DNA of 58,226 nt from the NCBI GenBank assembly GCA_937129345.1, contig CAKZMZ010000403.1:1-58226 (forward strand), written 5' to 3'. Numbering within the stretch: the first letter of the stretch is position 1; every line of letters begins with the position of its first letter. Made by a program: the position numbers and the translations under genes. Below are positions 1 through 8,015 of the stretch, piece by piece. This DNA comes from an uncultured Thalassovita sp. Lineage in GTDB: Bacteria; Bacteroidota; Bacteroidia; Cytophagales; Flammeovirgaceae. The notes beneath the pieces are model-generated. The model made no database searches, had not been told where the DNA came from, and saw nothing but the letters and a program-made list of their open reading frames with translations.

Positions 1-1
1 A

Positions 2-262
2 AAAAATGCTTTTAAAAGAAAGGGAATAGACGAAGAAGAACTAAAAAAAGGTATAGAACTTGCAGAAGAAGTAGAAACGCTCAACCAAACTCAAAAAAAA
101 CTTACAGAAGAGGCGATTGACGCTACATTTAATAGAGACGAAAAAATAAACGAGCTTAAAAATTGGTTTCTAGAGTTTAACGCCACAACAAAAATTGTAG
201 GTAGAGATATACAAATTAAAAACGACAGCGTTATTGCATTGAGCAAGACTATCCATTCTTAA
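2..262 (+). CDS. Truncated hypothetical protein (C-terminal 86 residues)
   Basis: An open frame runs in from the left edge without an internal stop and ends in TAA at 260-262, so only the C-terminus is visible. The visible part is highly charged, rich in Lys and Glu, and looks largely helical, with one aromatic stretch (NWFLEF) before a hydrophilic tail. I do not recognise a family. A strong hairpin terminator follows within 30 bases, which supports this being a real gene end. The start and true length lie outside the window. Confidence 0.55.
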   Translation, partial: KNAFKRKGIDEEELKKGIELAEEVETLNQTQKKLTEEAIDATFNRDEKINELKNWFLEFNATTKIVGRDIQIKNDSVIALSKTIHS

Positions 263-291
263 ATTTTTTCAACTCCAATTTTTATTTTTTT

Positions 292-335
292 GACTATTGC
301 GTGTGCCGGGGGGTGCACGCTTTTTTTTAATAGTC
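292..335 (+). terminator. Rho-independent terminator after the truncated gene
   Basis: A GC-rich hairpin (arms GCGTG and CACGC around a CGGGGG core) is followed by eight T residues. An outer perfect 7-base pair arm, GACTATT at 292-298 and AATAGTC at 329-335, encloses both hairpin and T-run. It lies 29 bases after the stop codon at 260-262. Confidence 0.8.
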
Positions 336-1022
336 ACCTACACTTTAGAAAGGGGATTGTCTTAACATTTAATCTTGAATTTTACAATTTAAGATTTAAT
401 AGTCAGGCGTGTACAAAGTATTTTAAAATTGTAAATAAATTTGAATTTATGAGCTGTTTTTTTATATAAAACAGCAATAGAAAAGATTTTATTTAATAGG
501 AAAATCTTTGAATTTGAGCTTATTTAATGACTTTGGTAATTACTCTTGCAGGCATAAAAAACCTCAAAGAGGTGCTATTATAATAGCATCAATCATAAAT
601 ATGTAAACAAAACCCTAAAAGGGTGATATTATATTGGGGAAAATCCTTTTGAAGCTTGCATAAAAGGTATTTCATTATTCCATCCCTTTGGGATTTGAAC
701 TTATTTTTAACGTTTTTTCTATAATAGTTTCATCCCTTCGGGATTATACCTGAGTAATTATAAACTTTGTACAGCACTAATTTAAATATAATAAATGTAC
801 GCCCATACCAGTTATGCAACGTAATTGGTTTGTATTATATATTTAGAATGAGTAAAGGTATGTTAGTACACAAAAAAGTACATCCTCATTCCCTAAAAAT
901 GAAATAATTGTTTATATAATAAAATAAAAAAATGGCCTGATACCTATAAAATGGTATTATATTATTTACACACTAAGCACTGAGGTTAGGTTTTTTTGAA
1001 ACAACTCATTTAAAACTCAGAC
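336..1022. repeat. Gene-free stretch with a cluster of short palindromes
   Basis: No convincing ORF is present. There are four short GC-centred palindromes: CCTCAAAGAGG at 562-572, ACCCTAAAAGGGT at 612-624, ATCCCTTTGGGAT at 682-694 and ATCCCTTCGGGAT at 732-744. A perfect 16-base palindrome, TGCTATTATAATAGCA, lies at 573-588. The last two GC-centred copies are near-identical and are preceded by CATCCC in the same orientation. The cluster is bracketed by a 9-base inverted pair, GTACAAAGT at 411-419 and ACTTTGTAC at 764-772. This resembles a group of extragenic palindromic repeats or a small non-autonomous element. The remainder (773-1022) is AT-rich with nothing I can name. Confidence 0.5.
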
Positions 1023-2501
1023 TTATCCTCTGATTTTATAAAATGTTATTCGCTTTGTGTCTTTATTTGAGTTTGTAATGGTAGTAAAGAGGTATTGATT
1101 GTCTTTCCAAAAGTATGCGTTCCCAATTTTTATATTAAAATGATTCCCGTCACGATCTACTAATTTTTTATAATGAAATAAATGCCCTCCTTCTAAATTC
1201 AATCGCCTAAAATCTCCATTATATTTATTTACTACATTCAATTCCCCATTTTTATTGATCTTGCTGCTAAGGTTGCCAAACGATTTATGCGTTATACCCG
1301 CATCCATTTCTAAATCTACTACACCAACATTATCTCGCTCAAGATTAAATAAGTAGGTACCTTTAAATTCATAAGCAGCCACTTCTTCCATCCTTTTTTG
1401 AAAAATATGGATATTATAGTCATGATAATTCATATTGTTAACCGGCCACATTTTTAAAAAATTATCATTGGGGCGCAACAAGCTTTCTACTTTGTTGTTT
1501 ATTTTCCCATCTTGCACGATATCATAAGCTTCTAAAAGTACCATCCATTTTCCCTTATATAGGCCTATTTCGTTCAGTTTAAAATAGTGAGTCGTTTCCC
1601 TTTTTGCTTTTTGCTTTTTGTCTGCCAATCTTAGGCTGCCCAATTTGGCAATATCAGAGAAATGATAAAAAGTAGCGGATTTACCTAAATCAGATTGAAA
1701 AATACCCAATGGATGTACTGACTTTTTATTTGCATAGGTTCCGAGTATAGAAATACCCCCCTTATCACCTTTGGCAAATTTCCCTTCAAGTATTTTCATG
1801 TGCTTGGGAGCTTCTACGACTCCTCTATCAATTGCATTGTTTGAGTTATTTAGCACTTGATAATACAAATTGTGATCGCGGCTATCAGAAGATTTTACAC
1901 TTGTGTAGAGCTTATCATTAAATATTTGCATGTGCTGCACAAATGCAGGTGTGCTCCCCTCTATGATATGCTTCAGTTTGGCATTTCCTTCATCAAAATC
2001 TAATTGTACCAATATGCCCTTTTTCCCTTTTACACCCGCTAGAATGAACTTTTCTCCTAAGAGTACAGACTCGTAATACCTTACTTGCGGCAATGTGTAA
2101 AAAGTACCCTGCTTTGTTTCTATATTCCTTAAATCTATTTTAAAAGCGTGTATTTCTTCTTTGGCCAAGCTATTATATACCAAAACCAGATAGTTATCTG
2201 TGCTAAAATGCTGCACCAAAGATTCTTTGAAAGGCACTGAAAAAGTTAAGTTAGCTTTTTCTGCCAGCCTATTATCGAAAAATCTTAGGTAAATATTTTT
2301 CTTACTGGCAGGGCTTCTTTCTTTTCCTTCGGTTAAAAGTACAATGCCATTATTGCCCGTTGATACTATTAAAGGATTGCTCTCGCTGGCATTGATTTCT
2401 ATTTCTTTTTTGCTGCTCACCATAAGTTGAGCATTTGCCGAAAGTAAAAAAATCAGACATCCGAGTGTTATGGGAAAAACCCGATTAAAAAAAACAGTCA
2501 T
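1023..2501 (-). CDS. Secreted protein of unknown function, 492 aa
   Basis: The N-terminus has a Sec signal peptide with an Ala-Asn-Ala-Gln type cleavage region near residue 24, so the protein is exported to the periplasm or cell surface. The mature part is about 465 residues of alternating hydrophobic strands with many aromatic and Asn/Asp turns (for example GNNGIVLLTEG and KFILAGVKGKKGILVQLD). This pattern suggests a beta-propeller or other all-beta fold, but I find no diagnostic repeat. There is no C-terminal sorting domain and no catalytic motif that I recognise. It is transcribed alone, with 268 bases to the next upstream gene. Function unknown. Confidence 0.8.
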   Translation of the reverse strand: MTVFFNRVFPITLGCLIFLLSANAQLMVSSKKEIEINASESNPLIVSTGNNGIVLLTEGKERSPASKKNIYLRFFDNRLAEKANLTFSVPFKESLVQHFSTDNYLVLVYNSLAKEEIHAFKIDLRNIETKQGTFYTLPQVRYYESVLLGEKFILAGVKGKKGILVQLDFDEGNAKLKHIIEGSTPAFVQHMQIFNDKLYTSVKSSDSRDHNLYYQVLNNSNNAIDRGVVEAPKHMKILEGKFAKGDKGGISILGTYANKKSVHPLGIFQSDLGKSATFYHFSDIAKLGSLRLADKKQKAKRETTHYFKLNEIGLYKGKWMVLLEAYDIVQDGKINNKVESLLRPNDNFLKMWPVNNMNYHDYNIHIFQKRMEEVAAYEFKGTYLFNLERDNVGVVDLEMDAGITHKSFGNLSSKINKNGELNVVNKYNGDFRRLNLEGGHLFHYKKLVDRDGNHFNIKIGNAYFWKDNQYLFTTITNSNKDTKRITFYKIRG

Positions 2502-2730
2502 TTTAAGAAAAAATAAGGTTCTCTGGTTTGATGATAGAACCTAGTCAATCTTGTTTTAGTATTGCTGTAATTTTTACAGGTAATGATATTATCCAATAAA
2601 TAAAAACTTTATTGGACATGCTACTTACTTAATAATCAGTCAATTAGGTTTTTTAGTGTCTTTTTGGCGCGGCTTACTCGTCTTTTTATAGTAATTGTAC
2701 TTTGTAAGGTAGTAAAGTGAATTAAATTAA

Positions 2731-2758
2731 AAAGGGATACCATTAATTAGTATCCCCC
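2731..2758 (-). terminator. Terminator downstream of the AsmA-like gene
   Basis: An inverted repeat with GGGATAC at 2734-2740 and GTATCCC at 2750-2756 is followed on the minus strand by TTTTTAATTT. It lies just past the stop codon of the AsmA-like gene at 2771. Confidence 0.75.
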
Positions 2759-2770
2759 TTGTGTTTTGTC

Positions 2771-5743
2771 TTAGTTGCTACCGTCGTCTTTCTTCTTTTT
2801 CTTGCCAAACGGGTTGAGTTCTTTTAAAGCGTCTTTAGCTGCGTCTTTTACTTCCTTAGCTGTTTCTTTAATATTTTCTTTATTATTCGTTGTATCGTTT
2901 TTATTGGTTAGAATGTCTGTCAGACCCTCTTTTAAAGCACTTTTTGCAGAATCTGCGACCACCTTAGTTTCTTCTTTTAATTCCTCCTTGGCTTTTGCCG
3001 CCAATTGTTCTTTGAGCTCGCCTTCTCCTTTACCCATACCTACTTTTGGAGAATTGTAGCTACCAGAAATATTAAAAGGTACTTTAATAGTATTTGAACC
3101 CGTTAGCGAAGCATACTGTGCCCCTAGAGAGCTGCCTAGTTTATCGGCAGGGACATCCATCTTAAGGTTATAATCTATTTGCCCTGCAAGTGAAGTAGAC
3201 CCTTCTAAAGTTGAAGCAATACCTGCTAAAGTAAAATCGAATGGCTTGATTTTCATTTTACCATCTTCAATGCTAGCATCGAAAGCAATGTCTTTTAAGG
3301 CTGGATTTTTCAGCGCACTCAAACTCGTAAGACTGCTGATTTCATTAAGAATCTTGACCTCTTCAAGTGCTGCATCTTTTATTTTTACCAACCCCGAACC
3401 TGAAAGTGTTTCCATCACAGGTAATAAATCATTACCTAAATCTCCACTGATCTTAAATTTTGTAGAGAAATCGCCATTGATATTTTGTGCCAAAGGCGCC
3501 AAAGTTTGTACGGTATTAAAATTTTCATACGACTTCTTAAAGGACAACTTACTTATGTCGAGGTCAAAGCTAAATTTTGGATCGGTGGGGTCTTCTGTAT
3601 TGTAAGAACCATTGGTAACGAAACTTCCGCCCAACAATTCAAACTTTAGATTACGCATATCCATAATCCCATTTCTCATGATAATGCTGCCCGTCATGTT
3701 GTTCATGGCTAAATTATCGTAGAGTACTTTATCTAGCTTGGCATCAAATATAAAATCTATATCTTTTGGTATGGCTACCACCTCTTCTTCTGTAATTACT
3801 GTATCTTCTACGGCTGCTTCAGCCTCGGTCATCCACTCATTGGTATCAAATTTTTTTGAGTACATACTCATATTTCCTCTTAGCAATTGATTTTCCCCAA
3901 ATACATACGCCATGTAATTAGAAATTTTTCCTGTTAGCTGCATGTCGCTCTTACCCACTGTACCTTCGTATTGATTGAGTATGATCTCTTTTGGTGTAAA
4001 TTCTGCACTCGCTTCTGCTATGGTAAGACCTTGTGGCAAATCAACAGAGGTAAACTCTAAGTTTTCCAGTTTTACCGTGCCTGAAGTGGGAAGATTACCA
4101 TAACGCTCTGCTTCTATATCAGACATCGTTCCTTTTGTAGCAATGTCTGCATACATTTTTCCTGTTAAATGCATATCCTCTAGCGGGTAAATTTTATCGA
4201 TCAGCGTAAAATCGAGTCCGCCTTTCATGGTAAAATCATAGGTGGCGTTGTCTAAGTTGGCAATATGCCCATCTGCGTGGAAGGGCTCTCCATCCACCAG
4301 CATATCAAATTTATCTACATTTACCTTGGTATCGTTAAGTATGCCATTATCATTGACTATGGATGCATCCATATTGATGTTTTCCATAGGTACAGGATAC
4401 TCTGCATAAGCCAACATCCCATCTGTAAGAGTTAACATGGCATCAGTTTTAGGGATGCTACCTTTACTTTCAGAATATACTCCGTTAGCATCTAGTTTCA
4501 TTTCGAAGAGGCCCTTCATGTTTAGTCCTGCCATAGGGAACATGGTAGAAAGTTCCTCTAGGTTCAATGAGGCATTTACATTAGCCGCAATATCGTAATC
4601 GGTAAGCCCAGCAATTCTGATTTTCCCATCAACAGGATTATTTCCAAAGTCTAGATGCATCTCTCTAATGTCTATGAGCATATTTTCCAAATCAGCGCCT
4701 GAATTATCCACTAGCATATCAACAGAGATATTGCTTACCGCGGTAGGTAAGTCTGGATATTTGAACATACCATCGTTCACCTTTAGATCTACTTTAAAGC
4801 CTGGCAGTTGTTCTTCTGTGTAAGTACCTTTTACAAATCCATTGAACGCGATGTTTCCTGAAGTTTCAAGAGATTCATAACCCTGCATAAAATCTGCTGG
4901 TACCAGCGATAGCAAAGAAACAAAATCGCTTTCTTTACTTTCAAAAGAAATGTCCATTTCGTAGGCATCATCAGGCATTTTAAACCAACCATCAAACCCA
5001 ACCACAAAGTCGTTGAGCTTTACATTATTTTCTAAAAAGGTAAAAGTGTAAACATCAGAGATGTCTAGGTTCATGTTTATGTCTGCATCTACTTTTGTTT
5101 TATTAAAATAGGTAATGCCTTCGTATTCTACTGTCATGCCCTCTGCGGTAGTGTTGGAGAGCACATCAAAAACTTCTAATGTAAAGTCACCACTACCTTT
5201 GTGGTACAGCCCTTTTATGTCTACAAAAGTAGCTAGCGATTTATCGTCGTAAATGAGTGTACCATCGGTTATCTCCCAAGTATCTACACTAATTTTTACA
5301 TCAGAAGTGCTCGTGGTGTCGGCTACCTCTTCTTCTTCAGTGTCCAAAGTTATATCATAATTAGCAGTGCCGTCTTCAAGGACTTTGATCAGCAGATGGG
5401 GCCTGTCAATATACAAACCGTCTACTTTGATTTCATCTCCTGCAATTGCACTCCAAACATTTACAGATACCGCCAATTCATTAATATGCGCCAAGGTATC
5501 TCCATTGAAAGGGGTATTTCCTACAACGCCAAAGTCGCCAACTTTTACTGACAAGCTAGGAAAATCTCTGATGATACTTAAGCTCAACTGATCAAAATCG
5601 TAATATACTTTGGCATTTACACTGTTGGCTACCTGTTTATCTATCAGTGCTTTTATGTCCTCTTTATAAAACGTGAGGGCTATCTCAATGCCTGCAATGA
5701 CCAATACTAAAAAACCAACAATGAATAAGAGAACCTTTTTCAT
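2771..5743 (-). CDS. AsmA-like outer-membrane biogenesis protein, 990 aa
   Basis: One N-terminal membrane helix (about residues 4-25) anchors a very long periplasmic part of repeating beta-strand and short-turn units. That is the layout of AsmA/TamB/YhdP-like proteins, which are thought to form grooves for lipid transport or to help outer-membrane assembly. Typical features are repeated 'DGKIRIAGLTDYDI'-like segments and a 'VKIKDAALEEVKILNEISSL' stretch near residue 790, as in AsmA C-terminal domains. The last 90 residues are a charged Lys/Glu/Asp-rich helical tail. It is a single gene with a TAnnTTTG box about 100 bases upstream and its own terminator. The family assignment is confident; the substrate is unknown. 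Confidence 0.85.
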   Translation of the reverse strand: MKKVLLFIVGFLVLVIAGIEIALTFYKEDIKALIDKQVANSVNAKVYYDFDQLSLSIIRDFPSLSVKVGDFGVVGNTPFNGDTLAHINELAVSVNVWSAIAGDEIKVDGLYIDRPHLLIKVLEDGTANYDITLDTEEEEVADTTSTSDVKISVDTWEITDGTLIYDDKSLATFVDIKGLYHKGSGDFTLEVFDVLSNTTAEGMTVEYEGITYFNKTKVDADINMNLDISDVYTFTFLENNVKLNDFVVGFDGWFKMPDDAYEMDISFESKESDFVSLLSLVPADFMQGYESLETSGNIAFNGFVKGTYTEEQLPGFKVDLKVNDGMFKYPDLPTAVSNISVDMLVDNSGADLENMLIDIREMHLDFGNNPVDGKIRIAGLTDYDIAANVNASLNLEELSTMFPMAGLNMKGLFEMKLDANGVYSESKGSIPKTDAMLTLTDGMLAYAEYPVPMENINMDASIVNDNGILNDTKVNVDKFDMLVDGEPFHADGHIANLDNATYDFTMKGGLDFTLIDKIYPLEDMHLTGKMYADIATKGTMSDIEAERYGNLPTSGTVKLENLEFTSVDLPQGLTIAEASAEFTPKEIILNQYEGTVGKSDMQLTGKISNYMAYVFGENQLLRGNMSMYSKKFDTNEWMTEAEAAVEDTVITEEEVVAIPKDIDFIFDAKLDKVLYDNLAMNNMTGSIIMRNGIMDMRNLKFELLGGSFVTNGSYNTEDPTDPKFSFDLDISKLSFKKSYENFNTVQTLAPLAQNINGDFSTKFKISGDLGNDLLPVMETLSGSGLVKIKDAALEEVKILNEISSLTSLSALKNPALKDIAFDASIEDGKMKIKPFDFTLAGIASTLEGSTSLAGQIDYNLKMDVPADKLGSSLGAQYASLTGSNTIKVPFNISGSYNSPKVGMGKGEGELKEQLAAKAKEELKEETKVVADSAKSALKEGLTDILTNKNDTTNNKENIKETAKEVKDAAKDALKELNPFGKKKKKDDGSN

Positions 5744-6134
5744 AGAACGGGATGGTAAGGTATGATTAATTGAAAAAATTAATTTGAAAAAAAATTAAAA
5801 ACTTGAGCCTTGCTTACATAAAAGCTCAACTTAAGAACATAAGGTACAAAAATATCATTCAACCTTAATATGCAAGCTATTTAAGATTTTAAAGTTCAAA
5901 AACCAGAAAACCCCCAAATAATATAATTGGATGTTAGAATATTGATATCTCGATTAAATTCATTTGAATGAAAAAATATTTTACAGCCTATCAGGTTTAC
6001 TTCATACATAGATTTTTTAGTAAAGACCCGATTTATTACAGAGCGATAAAATCGATTATTTAAGGTTTAGCAAAGAATTTGAAAAATATTATTTAAATTG
6101 TGAATGCTTTACAAAAACCAACACCTACTTACTT
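5744..6134. promoter_or_regulatory. Divergent intergenic region with a -7-like box for the AsmA-like gene
   Basis: This AT-rich spacer separates the minus-strand AsmA-like gene from the plus-strand secreted protein. On the minus strand, TATTTTTG (complement of 5847-5854) matches the Bacteroidota -7 consensus TAnnTTTG and would give a leader of about 95 bases. I see nothing else recognisable. Confidence 0.35.
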
Positions 6135-6623
6135 ATGAAAAGAATTATACCAATCATCCTGCTTGCAGTTTTTTGTTTTTACTCTCCCAATCAAGCACAG
6201 CATAGCAACCCTATTTTTGCACTCCATACACAGACAAAAACCAATATAGATAATGTTAATTGGATCAAATCCAAAATTGAAAAGTATGGAGGCAACCAGA
6301 GAAAAGATTATTCTTACAAAGTAGAGTTTATAGAAAGTACAGGTAAAATTGTAATTACCGAGTTTAACGCTGGAGAAAGTACGCCAAGATTTAAATATAC
6401 CATGAGCGTTTGCGATTTTAAAGAAGTACGCAGGAATGGCATGGATATAGAAATTTTAGCAAATGGTACTTCTATAATTGGTAAGGGCTTTAACTCAAAT
6501 CAAGAAAGTGTTTGGGCCGGTATAAGAATAAACCACTTTGTACAGGCAGAAAGCAATATTGTAAAAAGATTGCACGCTGCTTTTAAATCACTTTCAGAGT
6601 CTTCTGCTATAAATTGTAAATAG
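6135..6623 (+). CDS. Small secreted hypothetical protein, 162 aa
   Basis: A signal peptide (basic start, hydrophobic core, cleavage after a Gln-Ala-Gln region near residue 22) precedes about 140 residues of mixed alpha/beta sequence. The mature part contains the strands YSYKVEFIE, GKIVITEF and PRFKYTMSVCDFKEV. Two Cys residues, one mid-protein and one at the penultimate position, could form a disulfide. No family was recognised. It stands alone between a long AT-rich spacer and the convergent M28 peptidase gene, with 36 bases to that gene's stop. Confidence 0.7.
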   Translation: MKRIIPIILLAVFCFYSPNQAQHSNPIFALHTQTKTNIDNVNWIKSKIEKYGGNQRKDYSYKVEFIESTGKIVITEFNAGESTPRFKYTMSVCDFKEVRRNGMDIEILANGTSIIGKGFNSNQESVWAGIRINHFVQAESNIVKRLHAAFKSLSESSAINCK

Positions 6624-6644
6624 CATATTTATTTTTTCTATAAC

Positions 6645-6711
6645 AGGTCAGATCCTTATTCATTGGCTTTCTTGATAAAGCGTTTGAATAAGAACCTGAC
6701 CTACTTTTTTT
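6645..6711 (+). terminator. Large hairpin at the convergent junction, overlapping the M28 gene end
   Basis: Two 17-base arms, 6645-6661 and 6685-6701, pair with only two mismatches around a 23-base loop. The plus-strand right arm is followed by TACTTTTTTT. The right arm lies inside the last codons of the minus-strand peptidase gene, so coding sequence may double as the terminator of the plus-strand gene. Confidence 0.45.
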
Positions 6712-7676
6712 AAGAGACCTTTATCTATCACCTCCATATTATCTTGCCGAGTGTGCCAGCTTTCATGAAAAAAATTATCATTTACAGGGCTATAACCTAT
6801 AATATCTATAGTGGGTATTTTGGCTTCCACATTTAAAAAGTAATGGTCATCGATTATCCTTTCCGAAACTCTTTTTTTTAAGAATAGCTCACTGTATCCC
6901 ATTGCGTTTGCTATACTCCAAATGTTTTTTAAAATTGTTCTACCGTATTTATAAGAAATATCCTCGTATACAAAAACAGAGCCTTTGCCCGCAATCATAT
7001 CGAGCAAAATACCGTAATAAGCGCTATAATTTTCTTTGTGCTTATTTTTAGACCAATGCTGAGACCCAAGGCAATAGCCCTCTCCTGTTTCTGGGGAACC
7101 ATAATCTTCTAAATCGAATAGAATAATATCTACACCTAAATTTTGTAGCACAGTATCTTTTCGGGAAAGCAGTCTGGCAAGTTCTAAAAGTACAGCGACT
7201 CCGCTAGCCCCATCGTTGGCGCCTAATAATTGCGGTACTTCTTGCTCAGGCCTATAATCTGAATCTTTATCAGCAATGTGCCTAGTATCCCAATGGGCAC
7301 ACAACAAAATTCTTTTTTTGGCAGCTTCATTAAAAGATGCGATTATATTATTTCCATTTAAAACAGTACCATCATAAGCCTTTTTTTCGAAATTTTGGGA
7401 AATAACCTTGGCACCATACTCTTCAAGTTGAGCCATTAAAAATTGCCCACAAGCTTGGTGCGCTTCGGTATTGGGCACTCTAGGTCCAAAAGACAACTGT
7501 TTCTCTATAAATTGGTATGCCGTATCGGCATTGAACTGTGGAGTCTCTACAAGTGTAAGCTCAGAGGCTTTTATATCCGTTCTCACTTTCTCTTTATCAT
7601 CGGCACATGAAAACGCTAAAAAGCATGAGAGAACGATGCTAAGCGCATAACGGGGAAATTTTTGAGTGATAGGCAT
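6660..7676 (-). CDS. M28-family zinc peptidase / animal-type glutaminyl cyclase-like lipoprotein
   Basis: A lipoprotein signal ends in a lipobox (FLAFSC, Cys24). The metal-site motifs of the M28 fold follow in order: H128-x-D130 in CAHWDTR, the bridging D155 in GANDGASG, E190-D191 in FDLEDYG, D226 in LLDMIAG and H308 in SWHTRQDN. The combination of FDLED, LLDMIA and SWHT is also typical of the M28-fold glutaminyl-peptide cyclotransferases, so it could be an N-terminal pyroglutamate-forming enzyme rather than an aminopeptidase. Its likely site is the periplasmic face or cell surface. It is a single gene, convergent with the secreted protein before it. M28 membership is near certain; the exact reaction is open. 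Confidence 0.88.
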   Translation of the reverse strand: MPITQKFPRYALSIVLSCFLAFSCADDKEKVRTDIKASELTLVETPQFNADTAYQFIEKQLSFGPRVPNTEAHQACGQFLMAQLEEYGAKVISQNFEKKAYDGTVLNGNNIIASFNEAAKKRILLCAHWDTRHIADKDSDYRPEQEVPQLLGANDGASGVAVLLELARLLSRKDTVLQNLGVDIILFDLEDYGSPETGEGYCLGSQHWSKNKHKENYSAYYGILLDMIAGKGSVFVYEDISYKYGRTILKNIWSIANAMGYSELFLKKRVSERIIDDHYFLNVEAKIPTIDIIGYSPVNDNFFHESWHTRQDNMEVIDKGLLKKVGQVLIQTLYQESQ

Positions 7677-8015
7677 TAAAAAACGCAGGAAATATTAAAC
7701 AAAAAAAAGGAGAAACTTAAATTCTTACATGAAAATTAAAGCAAGTAAGGTATAAAGCTAACAAAAACACAAAAAAATTATATATTTGCATCACACATGA
7801 ATTCCATTAGTCAATTGTTAAATTTGGAATTAAGGATGCGGGATTTTCCTGCATCCTTTTTTATTTTGCTTTATCTTATTTTCAAAGCGTTTTTTAGCCT
7901 TTTAAAAAAACATTTTCCCCTCCATTACTTTTGCAAGATTTTATTGATTGTAATTTTTAGTTTTTAACTTAAAGGTAAGACAAACAAAACACATAGATTT
8001 TCTAGTCCACAACTA
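7677..8015 (+). promoter_or_regulatory. Promoter box plus intrinsic terminator in the phytochrome-operon leader
   Basis: The divergent spacer carries TATATTTGC at 7781-7789, an exact TAnnTTTG box. About 45-50 bases later a hairpin (arms 7834-7843 and 7847-7856, one mismatch, 3-base loop) is followed by six T residues, and only then comes the kinase gene at 8016. A transcript from this promoter would stop near 7862, giving a short RNA of about 65 bases. Alternatively, the hairpin acts as an attenuator ahead of the operon. There is no ribosome-site-supported ORF between promoter and hairpin. Confidence 0.45.
7834..7862 (+). terminator. Leader terminator or attenuator hairpin
   Basis: GGATGCGGGA pairs with TCCTGCATCC across a TTT loop, and a T-run follows. 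It lies upstream of the kinase gene and away from any plus-strand gene end, so it cannot be a normal gene-end terminator. Confidence 0.65.

Noticed and set aside
411-772. CRISPR array as an explanation for the palindromes near the left edge
   Set aside because: The repeats are short, differ in core sequence and are unevenly spaced. No cas gene is visible.
7797-7970. Possible small ORF starting at the ATG after the promoter box at 7781
   Set aside because: It runs straight through the terminator hairpin, has no ribosome-binding site and has a composition driven by T-runs. The hairpin explanation is better.
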